Shown piece after piece: positions 1-7,608 of a stretch of DNA of 26,473 nt (position 1 is the stretch's first letter; each line of letters opens with the position of its first letter). This DNA is from Ascidiaceihabitans sp047624005. Lineage in GTDB: Bacteria; Pseudomonadota; Alphaproteobacteria; Rhodobacterales; Rhodobacteraceae. Location of the stretch: positions 1 to 26,473 of the forward strand of contig JBLHPE010000024.1 in NCBI GenBank assembly GCA_047624005.1, given 5' to 3'. The notes beneath the pieces were generated by a model. That model was not told the origin of the DNA, searched no databases, and saw only the letters and a program-made list of their open reading frames with translations. Position numbers and translations under genes: made by a program.

Positions 1-242
1 TAATAGAATTTGAAAGGCGCTGCATTGGCTTGTAGCGTCTTTTTCTATGTGGCCTCTGGGAGGTCTTGATCAATTAGATATCGGGCCTCAACTCCCGAAT
101 GCAATTCCTATACAAGAAATGCGATTTTCCTTGTATAGCCAAAGATTACGGAAGTCTGCTTTGCGGGACTAAGCTGCCGTTGTACTTCTCCAAATTTGTC
201 GCGATGTTTAGATTACCAATAAATATCAGGAGGACTTTGAAA
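1..242. other. Upstream region of the GNAT gene, no gene recognised
   Basis: An open frame starts at the ATG at 99, but its first 48 codons do not resemble the N-terminus of GNAT enzymes, and no ribosome binding site precedes 99. I read the stretch as non-coding leader or the degraded end of an earlier gene. It holds an inverted repeat with 9-bp arms, CTATACAAG at 108-116 and CTTGTATAG at 130-138, around a 13-base loop. No T-run follows, so it is not an obvious terminator. The composition is AT-rich compared with the rest of the window. Confidence 0.4.
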
Positions 243-704
243 TTGTTGAAGCTGGTTGAACCCACATTGAAAGACAAAGCCCTGTTCGATAGGATGGCAC
301 AGCTCTACTCATACGATTTTAGTGAGATAAACGGCTGGGCAATCGGAGTAGATGGCCTTTTTCCCGCAATAAAGTGCTTTGAGGAAATGTGGGATGATAC
401 AAGCCGCTATCCCCGTCTCATATTGATCGATGCAGAGCCAGTAGGCTTTGCGATTGTTCGCCGCACAAATGAGGACGAATTTGACATGGAGCAGTTCTTT
501 CTCTTGAGGAAACATAGACGTTCTGGAGTTGGAAGTGATGCAGCAAAAATGTTGTTTAGGATGTTCTCTGGATGGTGGACTGTCGAACAAATCGCAATGA
601 ACAAAGCAGCGCAGTTGTTTTGGCGAAGGGTCATTTCTGAATACACTGATGGTGACTTTAACGACACTAATGAAGACGATCCAATACAGTCATTCAATTC
701 CTGA
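243..704 (+). CDS. GNAT family N-acetyltransferase
   Basis: Predicted acetyl-CoA dependent N-acetyltransferase of 153 residues; substrate unknown. The start is taken as the TTG at 243 because a full AGGAGG lies at 228-233, nine bases upstream, and because the product then begins M-LKLVEPTLKDK, the usual beginning of this GNAT subgroup. The longer frame from ATG 99 has no ribosome binding site. The acetyl-CoA binding motif A is visible at about residues 85-100 (FFLLRKHRRSGVGSDAA, matching the R-x-x-G-x-G pattern). A later FWRR segment resembles the C-terminal motif B of related proteins, and YSYDFSE near the N-terminus is typical of the subgroup. The gene stands alone on the plus strand and is AT-richer than its neighbours, so it may be an acquired gene. 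The family is fairly sure and the substrate is not. Confidence 0.75.
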   Translation: MLKLVEPTLKDKALFDRMAQLYSYDFSEINGWAIGVDGLFPAIKCFEEMWDDTSRYPRLILIDAEPVGFAIVRRTNEDEFDMEQFFLLRKHRRSGVGSDAAKMLFRMFSGWWTVEQIAMNKAAQLFWRRVISEYTDGDFNDTNEDDPIQSFNS

Positions 705-832
705 GAACTGTTCGCTCAATAGCATTGTTTGGGCTCGAAGCGGACATTAACAAATGGAAAATCTAGGTTATCACCCAAATAAAGTGGCCTCATAACGTCT
801 CGTAAACAATCGTTTTACGCACAAACAAAACG

Positions 833-862
833 AGAAAGGCGCACTCAAGAGTGCGCCTTTCT
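833..862. terminator. Bidirectional hairpin terminator between GNAT gene and cyclophilin pair
   Basis: There are 14-bp perfect arms at 833-846 and 849-862, separated by AA. Read on the minus strand, the stem is followed by CGTTTTGTTTG, so it best serves the two cyclophilin genes. On the plus strand the right arm itself ends in CCTTTCT, so it may also end GNAT transcripts, 130 bases past their stop. Confidence 0.75.
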
Positions 863-908
863 AAATTGCCTGCAGAATAAGTCAGGTGCACGTGTTGCGC
901 ACCAACCT

Positions 909-1457
909 TCAATCCGTAACAGTCACTTTTTTCATCAAATCGGCCAAACCAACAACAGAACCATTCGGTCCCGCCCCAAGTTTGATCGCATCCAAAACGT
1001 CCAAACCATCCGTCACACTCCCAACAACGGTATATTGACCGTTCAGGAAGGGACCTGGTGCGAACATAATGAAGAATTGGCTGTTTGCACTGTCTTCGCT
1101 TTGCGAACGCGCCATGCCAACCACACCGCGATCAAACGGTAAGTCAGAAAACTCAGCCGGTAGATTTGGAAGATCAGAACCGCCACGACCGGCTTGACCC
1201 AAGTTTGATGGATCGGTGCCAAACTGAACGTCACCGGTCTGTGCCATGAAACCGTCGATCACGCGGTGAAACACCACGCCATCATAGGCACCATCAGCCG
1301 CTAAACCTGAAATACGTTCGGCATGAGCAGGTGCTACATCCTCGAACAAGTCGATGGTGATAGTGCCATTGGCACCCTCGCCAGCCACTTCGATCGCTAT
1401 GCCTGTCGCTGCTGCAGGCGATGCCATCAAAGCCAGAAACGCAACAATCTTACGCAT
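909..1457 (-). CDS. Exported cyclophilin-type peptidyl-prolyl cis-trans isomerase
   Basis: Catalyses cis-trans isomerisation of Xaa-Pro bonds, here probably in periplasmic proteins. The 182-residue product begins MRKIVAFLALMASPAAA, a short signal peptide with an A-A-A cleavage site near residue 17. The cyclophilin core follows: FHRVIDGFMAQTGD with the catalytic Arg at about residue 65, then the SANSQFFI substrate-pocket motif and FLNGQYTVVGSV. The ATG at 1457 is preferred over the one three codons earlier because the signal peptide then starts at its basic residues. It overlaps the stop of the upstream cyclophilin by 8 bases, so the two are cotranscribed and probably translationally coupled. 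The two proteins look like paralogues, one per compartment. The stop is followed by the hairpin at 833-862. Confidence 0.9.
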   Translation of the reverse strand: MRKIVAFLALMASPAAATGIAIEVAGEGANGTITIDLFEDVAPAHAERISGLAADGAYDGVVFHRVIDGFMAQTGDVQFGTDPSNLGQAGRGGSDLPNLPAEFSDLPFDRGVVGMARSQSEDSANSQFFIMFAPGPFLNGQYTVVGSVTDGLDVLDAIKLGAGPNGSVVGLADLMKKVTVTD

Positions 1458-1956
1458 CTGCAGCAACTTTAACGCTGATCATACGATCAGGTTCCGCAGG
1501 TGGCTCGCCACGGTTCAATTCATCAACCAGCTTCATGCCTTCAATGACTTGGCCGTACACAGTGTACTGACCATTCAGGAATGTGTTTTCGGAGAAGTTG
1601 ATAAAGAACTGGCTGTTTGCACTGTCCGGGCTGGCGGAACGTGCAGCACCGATGGAACCACGTGCGTGCGGCACCTTGGAGAACTCGGCCTTAAGATCCG
1701 GCATGGACGATCCACCTGTACCTGCTGCGCGCAGGTTAAAGTTGTCTTCCATATCGCCATTCGCAACATCGCCCGTTTGCGCCATGAAGCCGTCGATCAC
1801 GCGGTGGAATGCAACATTGTCGTATTCGCCTGCACGGACCAATTCCTTCATGCGTGCCACGTGTAGCGGTGCAATCTTTGGCAATAGCTCAATAGTGACT
1901 GTGCCACCTTTCAGCTCCATCAGGATCGTGTTTTCTGGGTCTTTAATATCGGCCAT
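1450..1956 (-). CDS. ppiB: Cytosolic cyclophilin-type peptidyl-prolyl isomerase
   Basis: A 168-residue single-domain cyclophilin that speeds proline isomerisation during folding in the cytoplasm; no signal peptide is seen. Active-site motifs are clear: FHRVIDGFMAQTGD at about 50-63 (catalytic Arg52, Gln60), SANSQFFINF at about 112-121 and FLNGQYTVYGQV at about 126-137. The ATG at 1956 is chosen because GAGGAG lies about eight bases upstream; an in-frame ATG five codons earlier would overlap that site. It is the first gene of a two-gene operon with the exported cyclophilin and is divergent from pgk, with about 145 bases between the two starts. The ppiB symbol reflects family and compartment only. 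Confidence 0.88.
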   Translation of the reverse strand: MADIKDPENTILMELKGGTVTIELLPKIAPLHVARMKELVRAGEYDNVAFHRVIDGFMAQTGDVANGDMEDNFNLRAAGTGGSSMPDLKAEFSKVPHARGSIGAARSASPDSANSQFFINFSENTFLNGQYTVYGQVIEGMKLVDELNRGEPPAEPDRMISVKVAADA

Positions 1957-2102
1957 CTTGGCTCTCCTCAAAACTTAAGTCCCGAGATACCTAAAACGAT
2001 AAGGCGCGATTGCCAAGCAGATGCAGCACTCATCCGTTGACCTTATGGTGATTAACAGCGAAACCATGCCCATATTTTGCAAGTTAGATAAGGATGACAC
2101 AC

Positions 2103-3287
2103 ATGGGTTGGAAATCGCTGGACGATATGGATCTAAACGGCAAACGAGTTTTGCTGCGTGTGGACATCAATGTACCCGTCGAAAATGGCCAGGTGAGCGA
2201 CGCGACACGGATCGAACGGATCGCACCCACAGTTGCAAACATCCTTGCGAAAGGTGGCAAACCTATTCTGATTGCACATTTCGGGCGGCCAAAAGGCAAA
2301 GTGGTGCCAGAGATGTCACTGCGGATTTGCCTGCCAGAATTAGAAGAAGCATTTGGCCAAAGCGTGACATTCATTGAAACACTTGAAGAGGCCGAAAAAG
2401 GCCCGCTTCCAAATGGAATTACCCTACTGGAAAACATCCGGTTTCACGCAGGCGAAGAGGCCAACGACCCAGCTTTCGCCGCTCGTGTCGCGGCCTTGGG
2501 AGACATCTTTTGTAACGATGCCTTTTCCGCAGCCCACCGTGCACATGCAAGCACAACCGGTCTGGCCAAAGTAATGCCAAGCTGCGCAGGTCGTCTGATG
2601 CAAGCCGAACTTACTGCGCTAGAGGCCGCACTTTCCACACCCAAACGCCCTGTTGGCGCAGTTGTCGGTGGCGCAAAGGTTTCGACCAAAATCGACTTGT
2701 TGATGAACTTAGTCGGAAAATTGGATGTGCTGGTGATTGGTGGTGGGATGGCCAACACATTCCTTGGCGCAATGGGGGCATCCCTTGGCAGTTCTTTGCA
2801 AGAACCCGATCTGCACGACACTGCACGCGACATCCTAAAGCAAGCTAAAGCAACAGGGTGTAAAATAGTCCTACCCAGCGACGGGCGGGTGTCACGCGCG
2901 TTTGCAGCAGGCGCAGACTACGAGCTGGTTGCCTTAAACGCAGATACTGTACTTGAGGCGGATCAAATGATCCTTGATGCTGGGGATGTCGCGATGAGCG
3001 AAATTGTCCAAGAATTCGACAATCTAAACACTCTAATTTGGAATGGCCCTCTCGGGGCATTCGAAATCGCACCATTTGACAAGGCCACAATGGCCGCAGC
3101 AAAAGCCGCCGCCGCACTGACCAAATCTGGTGATCTGATCACCGTTGCTGGTGGCGGTGATACTGTAGCCGCCTTGAACCTTGCTGGTGCCGCCGACGAC
3201 TTCACCTATATTTCGACAGCTGGCGGTGCTTTCCTTGAGTGGATGGAAGGCAAAGAGTTGCCCGGTGTTGCGGCGTTACAGGGTTAA
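2103..3287 (+). CDS. pgk: Phosphoglycerate kinase
   Basis: Glycolytic and gluconeogenic enzyme that interconverts 1,3-bisphosphoglycerate plus ADP and 3-phosphoglycerate plus ATP. The 394-residue product has the normal length and landmarks: RVDINVP near the N-terminus (substrate binding), AHFGRPKG at about 56-63, GGAKVSTKI at the start of the nucleotide domain, NGPLGAFE, and the C-terminal GGGDTVAAL phosphate-binding loop. I prefer the ATG at 2103 (MGWKSLDDMDL) because AAGGA is then about eight bases away and because family members begin this way. The ATG at 2094 directly abuts that AAGG. The gene is divergent from the cyclophilins. No clear terminator follows it, so some transcripts may run into the FtsB-like gene 123 bases downstream. 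Confidence 0.96.
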   Translation: MGWKSLDDMDLNGKRVLLRVDINVPVENGQVSDATRIERIAPTVANILAKGGKPILIAHFGRPKGKVVPEMSLRICLPELEEAFGQSVTFIETLEEAEKGPLPNGITLLENIRFHAGEEANDPAFAARVAALGDIFCNDAFSAAHRAHASTTGLAKVMPSCAGRLMQAELTALEAALSTPKRPVGAVVGGAKVSTKIDLLMNLVGKLDVLVIGGGMANTFLGAMGASLGSSLQEPDLHDTARDILKQAKATGCKIVLPSDGRVSRAFAAGADYELVALNADTVLEADQMILDAGDVAMSEIVQEFDNLNTLIWNGPLGAFEIAPFDKATMAAAKAAAALTKSGDLITVAGGGDTVAALNLAGAADDFTYISTAGGAFLEWMEGKELPGVAALQG

Positions 3288-3410
3288 ACCAATTGGAAAT
3301 AAGTTGTTACCTTCAAATAAGGGGATTCACATAGCGAATCACCTATGGCATAGTATCGAAATCCACCCGACAAGAGGTGGTTCGACATAAGTATCGGTTG
3401 AGGCAGACCA

Positions 3411-3710
3411 ATGACCAGTTTAGCACGTCCCGCTTTTGGCACGTTCATCTTTTTCGCAGTGGCGTTCGCCTTGTGTGTCTATTTCACTTTTGCAGCTGTG
3501 CAGGGTGACTATGGCCTGTTTCGCCGTGTGGAAATCACGGCGGAGGCCGAAGAATTGCAGCTACAGTTGGTGCGGGTTCAGGCCAATGTCGCTTTGATGG
3601 AAAACCTCACTCATCGTTTGTCTGATGATTACCTTGATCTTGACCTATTGGATGAACAAGCACGGTCAGTTTTAGGTATGGTACGCGCAGACGAAATAGT
3701 AATCCGCTAA
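3411..3710 (+). CDS. FtsB/DivIC-like septum formation initiator
   Basis: A 99-residue bitopic membrane protein of the septum formation initiator type. A hydrophobic segment at about residues 9-30 (FGTFIFFAVAFALCVYFTF) is followed by a short periplasmic coiled coil (VEITAEAEELQLQLVRVQANVALMENLTHRL broken into heptads at about 40-70) and a D/L-rich tail with LLDEQARSVLGM, typical of the family. By analogy it would act with FtsL and FtsQ at the division septum, but this is inferred from the architecture. GAGG lies about seven bases before the ATG. The placement between pgk and pdhA is the usual one in Rhodobacterales, as I recall it. The family is moderately sure, and I do not assign ftsB firmly. 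Confidence 0.8.
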   Translation: MTSLARPAFGTFIFFAVAFALCVYFTFAAVQGDYGLFRRVEITAEAEELQLQLVRVQANVALMENLTHRLSDDYLDLDLLDEQARSVLGMVRADEIVIR

Positions 3711-3825
3711 ATACCCCTCGTATTATCCAAACAAAATTCGGGTTTCCGTTTTAAATCAGATGATTAAAGACAAGAATTCCCTAAGGTCATATTGGCACTC
3801 GCATCACACGCAATATTCCTGTAAT

Positions 3826-3849
3826 AGATAGTTTAACATTAAACTATCT
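3826..3849. promoter_or_regulatory. Perfect 11+11 bp inverted repeat upstream of pdhA, candidate operator
   Basis: AGATAGTTTAA at 3826-3836 and its exact complement TTAAACTATCT at 3839-3849 are separated by two bases and end only a few bases before the GGAGG that serves pdhA. No T-run follows, so a terminator is unlikely. The form suits a dimeric repressor site, or an AU-rich hairpin close to the ribosome binding site. It does not match the enterobacterial PdhR consensus as I recall it, so the regulator is unknown. Confidence 0.55.
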
Positions 3850-3866
3850 CGACGGAGGACGCTCGT

Positions 3867-4868
3867 ATGGCCGCACGCAAAACGACCAAGCAACCCGCTG
3901 AACACACCAATGTTTCAGCAGACGAATTGAAAGCCTATTATAAAGATATGCTTTTGATCCGACGCTTTGAGGAAAAAGCTGGGCAGTTGTACGGGATGGG
4001 CCTAATTGGCGGTTTCTGTCACCTCTACATTGGCCAGGAAGCCGTTGTGGTTGGCCTTGAGGCCACCGCACAAGAAGGCGACAAGCGTGTCACGTCTTAC
4101 CGCGATCACGGCCACATGTTGGCCTGTGGAATGGACGCAAACGGTGTGATGGCAGAATTGACAGGACGCGAGGGTGGCTATTCCAAAGGGAAAGGCGGCT
4201 CAATGCACATGTTCTCTAAGGAAAAACACTTCTACGGTGGTCACGGTATTGTTGCTGCACAGGTTCCACTTGGTGCCGGCCTCGCCTTCGCTGACAAGTA
4301 TCTCGACAATGGACGCGTGACATTCGCTTACTTCGGTGACGGCGCTGCGAACCAAGGTCAAGTATACGAAACATTCAACATGGCCGCCCTTTGGGACTTG
4401 CCCTGTGTCTTTGTGATCGAAAACAATCAATACGCGATGGGTACCTCCCAGCAGCGCTCCACTTCATCTGCAGAAATCTATGAACGCGGCAAAGCGTTTG
4501 GCATTCCGGGTGAAGCTGTGGATGGCATGGATGTATTGGCTGTCAAAGCCGCTGGCGAAACTGCTGTGGCGCACTGCCGTTCTGGCAAAGGCCCTTATAT
4601 TCTTGAAATCAAAACATATCGTTATCGCGGTCACTCGATGTCGGATCCAGCAAAATACCGGACTCGCGAAGAAGTGCAAAAAATGCGTGACGAACGTGAT
4701 CCAATCGAACAGGTTCGCGAATTGCTTCTTACTGGCAAACACGCAACCGAAGATGACCTAAAAGCCATCGACAAAGAAATCAAAGCCGTTGTGAACGCAT
4801 CTGCTGAATTTGCAAAAGCAAGCCCGGAACCAGCTCTTGAAGAGTTGTGGACCGACATCTACGCGTAA
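3867..4868 (+). CDS. pdhA: Pyruvate dehydrogenase E1 component, alpha subunit
   Basis: Half of the heterotetrameric E1 enzyme, which decarboxylates pyruvate with thiamine diphosphate and passes the acetyl group to the lipoyl arms of E2. The 333-residue length is normal. The thiamine diphosphate motif is clear: GDGAANQGQ at 157-165, ending in ENNQYAMGT at about 185-193. YRDHGHMLA, the GGSMHMF segment and YRYRGHSMSDP (phosphorylation-loop region in eukaryotic homologues) are also present. A strong GGAGG lies ahead of the ATG. It is the first gene of a three-gene operon, 14 bases before pdhB, and its 5' leader contains the inverted repeat at 3826-3849, so control of the whole complex is probably exerted there. 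Confidence 0.96.
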   Translation: MAARKTTKQPAEHTNVSADELKAYYKDMLLIRRFEEKAGQLYGMGLIGGFCHLYIGQEAVVVGLEATAQEGDKRVTSYRDHGHMLACGMDANGVMAELTGREGGYSKGKGGSMHMFSKEKHFYGGHGIVAAQVPLGAGLAFADKYLDNGRVTFAYFGDGAANQGQVYETFNMAALWDLPCVFVIENNQYAMGTSQQRSTSSAEIYERGKAFGIPGEAVDGMDVLAVKAAGETAVAHCRSGKGPYILEIKTYRYRGHSMSDPAKYRTREEVQKMRDERDPIEQVRELLLTGKHATEDDLKAIDKEIKAVVNASAEFAKASPEPALEELWTDIYA

Positions 4869-4882
4869 TTGGAGAGATTGAT

Positions 4883-6247
4883 ATGGCTACCGAAATTCTA
4901 ATGCCCGCCCTCTCTCCAACGATGGAAGAAGGCACTTTGTCCAAATGGATGGTCAAAGAAGGTGATACTGTGAAATCCGGCGACATCATGGCCGAGATCG
5001 AAACTGATAAGGCGACGATGGAATTTGAGGCTGTGGATGAAGGGATCATTGGCAAGATCTTGATTGCCGAAGGGACCGAAGGCGTCAAAGTGAACACCGC
5101 CATCGCCGTTCTGATCGAAGATGGCGAAAGCGCTGACGACATCGCGACAACCGCGCCTGTGGTCGAAGCCGCGCCAAGTGCTGCACCAGCCACTGCCGCA
5201 GCTACCGCAAAAGCACCTGCTGCACCAATCATCGACACCTCACCCGATTGGCCTGAGGGCACGCCGATGAAACAACAAACCGTGCGTGAAGCATTGCGTG
5301 ACGGTATGTCAGAAGAAATGCGACGCGACGACGCCGTGTTCTTGATGGGTGAAGAAGTTGCCGAATACCAAGGTGCCTATAAGATTTCCCAGGGTATGCT
5401 TGATGAATTCGGTGCCCGTCGCGTCATCGACACACCGATCACCGAACACGGTTTTGCTGGTATCGCAACTGGCGCGTCCTTTGGTGGTCTGCGTCCAATT
5501 GTAGAATTCATGACGTTCAACTTCGCCATGCAAGCCATGGACCACATCATCAACTCTGCAGCCAAAACGTTGTATATGTCTGGCGGTCAAATGGGAGCAC
5601 CGATGGTGTTCCGTGGCCCGAACGGCGCAGCAGCACGTGTTGGTGCACAACACAGCCAAGATTATGCCGCTTGGTTCATGCAAATTCCAGGCCTGAAAGT
5701 CGCAATGCCCTACTCAGCATCCGACGCTAAGGGTCTGATGAAAACTGCCATCCGGGACAACAATCCTGTTATCTTCCTTGAGAACGAAATTCTCTATGGC
5801 CGCACTTTTGATGTACCTGACATTGAAGACCATACGGTTCCGTTTGGAAAGGCTCGTATCTGGCGCGAAGGTACAGATGTGACCATCGTTAGCTTCAGCA
5901 TCGGCATGACATATGCATTGGAAGCCGCTGATAAGCTGGCCGAAGAAGGTATTTCTGCCGAGGTCATCGATCTACGTACTTTGCGCCCAATGGACACCGC
6001 CACAATCATTAAATCTGTCATGAAAACAAACCGTTGCGTGACAGTTGAAGAGGGTTGGCCACAAGGGTCCGTCGGCAGCTACATCAGTTCCGTGATCATG
6101 CAAGAGGCGTTTGATTACCTCGACGCACCAGTGATCAACTGCACCGGCAAAGACGTACCAATGCCCTACGCCGCAAACCTAGAACGCCACGCACTTATCA
6201 CGACCGACGAAGTTGTCGCGGCCGTGAAACAAGTCACCTACAAATAA
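4883..6247 (+). CDS. pdhB: Pyruvate dehydrogenase E1 component, beta subunit, with N-terminal lipoyl domain
   Basis: Second E1 subunit, 454 residues. Residues 1-87 form a biotinyl/lipoyl domain with the lipoylation site ETDKATME (Lys43). An Ala/Pro-rich flexible linker runs to about 125, then the transketolase-like E1 beta body follows with TPITEHGFAGIATGAS (the Glu that activates thiamine diphosphate), VEFMTFNFAMQAMDHI and a C-terminal transketolase domain. A lipoyl domain on E1 beta is unusual among bacteria in general but known in alphaproteobacteria. The start is the ATG at 4883, just after GGAGA; an upstream in-frame ATG at 4847 lies inside pdhA. The gene is 14 bases after pdhA and 12 before pdhC. 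Its lipoyl domain is almost a copy of that of pdhC. Confidence 0.96.
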   Translation: MATEILMPALSPTMEEGTLSKWMVKEGDTVKSGDIMAEIETDKATMEFEAVDEGIIGKILIAEGTEGVKVNTAIAVLIEDGESADDIATTAPVVEAAPSAAPATAAATAKAPAAPIIDTSPDWPEGTPMKQQTVREALRDGMSEEMRRDDAVFLMGEEVAEYQGAYKISQGMLDEFGARRVIDTPITEHGFAGIATGASFGGLRPIVEFMTFNFAMQAMDHIINSAAKTLYMSGGQMGAPMVFRGPNGAAARVGAQHSQDYAAWFMQIPGLKVAMPYSASDAKGLMKTAIRDNNPVIFLENEILYGRTFDVPDIEDHTVPFGKARIWREGTDVTIVSFSIGMTYALEAADKLAEEGISAEVIDLRTLRPMDTATIIKSVMKTNRCVTVEEGWPQGSVGSYISSVIMQEAFDYLDAPVINCTGKDVPMPYAANLERHALITTDEVVAAVKQVTYK

Positions 6248-6259
6248 GGAGCCGCTGAC

Positions 6260-7555
6260 ATGCCAATCGAAATTCTCATGCCCGCGCTGTCTCCGACAAT
6301 GGAAGAAGGCACGCTTTCCAAATGGCTGGTCAAGGAGGGCGACACTGTCTCCTCCGGCGATCTGTTGGCCGAAATCGAAACCGACAAAGCGACGATGGAA
6401 TTTGAAGCCGTCGACGAAGGCACTATCGGCAAGATCATGGTCGCTGAAGGCTCCGAAGGAGTTAAAGTTAACACGGTGATCGCCGTTCTACTCGAAGATG
6501 GTGAACAGGCTGGTGATATTTCGTCAGCCCCTGCCCCAACGACAACCGCCGCAGCAGTTACACCCGACGCCGCGTCAGCACCTACCGCTGCGACCCCTGC
6601 ACCAGCGGCACCCATCGCGAAAGATGGCAACCGCATCTTCGCCTCTCCATTAGCGCGTCGCATCGCTGCAAGCAAAGGCATCGACTTATCGACAATGACT
6701 GGCAGTGGTCCACGTGGTCGCATCGTCAAAGCCGATGTTGAGGGCGCAACAGCCACGGCACAGGCAACGAAACCAATCGCTGCAACAGCAAGCACGCCAG
6801 CCGCAACAACATCAATGCCAACCGGCCCTTCAGCTGATACCGTGGCTAAAATGTATGCGGATCGGGAATACGTTGAGGTTCCACTTGATGGCATGCGCAA
6901 GACAATCGCTGCACGTCTTACAGAAGCCAAACAAACCGTGCCGCATTTTTATCTGCGCCGCGACATCCAACTAGACGCGCTGCTTAGCTTCCGCAGCAAG
7001 TTGAACAAGCAGCTTGAAGCCCGTAGCGTCAAGCTTTCGATCAACGATTTCATCATCAAGGCTTGTGCCTTAGCGTTACAATCACAACCGGATGCAAACG
7101 CTGTTTGGGCTGGCGATCGTGTATTTAAACTTAAACCATCTGATGTGGCCGTTGCCGTCGCAATTGAGGGCGGATTGTTCACGCCAGTGCTTAAAGATGC
7201 AGAAATGAAATCACTTTCTGCGTTATCGGCCGAGATGAAAGACCTTGCAGCACGCGCCAAGAACCGCAAACTTGCGCCACATGAATATCAGGGTGGCAGC
7301 TTTGCAGTCTCTAACCTTGGCATGTTTGGGATCGACAATTTCGATGCTGTTATCAACCCGCCACACGGCGCAATTTTAGCCGTTGGTGCAGGTAAGAAAA
7401 AAGCTATTGTTGGACCTGATGGTGATTTGGTGGTTGCGACAGTTATGTCTGTCACACTGTCAGTAGATCACAGGGTTATTGACGGTGCGTTAGGAGCAGA
7501 ATTGTTGAATGCCATTGTCGACAACCTTGAAAACCCAATGGTCATGTTAGCCTAG
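6260..7555 (+). CDS. pdhC: Dihydrolipoyl acetyltransferase (pyruvate dehydrogenase E2)
   Basis: Core subunit of the pyruvate dehydrogenase complex, 431 residues, which transfers the acetyl group from the lipoyl arm to CoA. Domains in order: one lipoyl domain (1-87, lipoyl-Lys43 in ETDKATME); an Ala/Pro/Thr linker; a peripheral subunit binding domain at about 125-160 (RIFASPLARRIAASKGIDL, then GSGPRGRIVKADV); a second Ala/Thr linker; and the catalytic domain from about 205, ending with the active-site motif DHRVIDGA at 403-410. GGAG stands just before the ATG. It is the last gene of the pdh operon, followed at once by the hairpin at 7559-7593. The E3 gene (lpd) is not in the window. Confidence 0.96.
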   Translation: MPIEILMPALSPTMEEGTLSKWLVKEGDTVSSGDLLAEIETDKATMEFEAVDEGTIGKIMVAEGSEGVKVNTVIAVLLEDGEQAGDISSAPAPTTTAAAVTPDAASAPTAATPAPAAPIAKDGNRIFASPLARRIAASKGIDLSTMTGSGPRGRIVKADVEGATATAQATKPIAATASTPAATTSMPTGPSADTVAKMYADREYVEVPLDGMRKTIAARLTEAKQTVPHFYLRRDIQLDALLSFRSKLNKQLEARSVKLSINDFIIKACALALQSQPDANAVWAGDRVFKLKPSDVAVAVAIEGGLFTPVLKDAEMKSLSALSAEMKDLAARAKNRKLAPHEYQGGSFAVSNLGMFGIDNFDAVINPPHGAILAVGAGKKKAIVGPDGDLVVATVMSVTLSVDHRVIDGALGAELLNAIVDNLENPMVMLA

Positions 7556-7558
7556 AAT

Positions 7559-7593
7559 AACATGCGCGATAGGAATAGCCTATCGCGCATGTT
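7559..7593. terminator. Strong bidirectional hairpin between convergent pdhC and cysE
   Basis: Perfect 15-bp arms at 7559-7573 and 7579-7593 surround a 5-base loop (AATAG). The hairpin begins three bases after the pdhC stop and lies 15 bases beyond the cysE stop. T-tracts are short on both sides (GACCGTTTTACG on the plus strand), but the stem is long and GC-rich in its middle, as expected of a terminator shared by converging operons. Confidence 0.8.
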
Positions 7594-7608
7594 GACCGTT
7601 TTACGTAT

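Noticed and set aside
1354..1866. Plus-strand open frame of 170 residues across both cyclophilins
   Set aside because: It is antisense to two clear cyclophilin genes and has no ribosome binding site or recognisable domain.
3288..3410. Terminator after pgk
   Set aside because: Only short, unconvincing inverted repeats (GATTC/GAATC, CCAC/GTGG) and no T-run.
4847..4882. Earlier start of pdhB inside pdhA
   Set aside because: The added residues do not match lipoyl domains, and GGAGA directly precedes the ATG at 4883.
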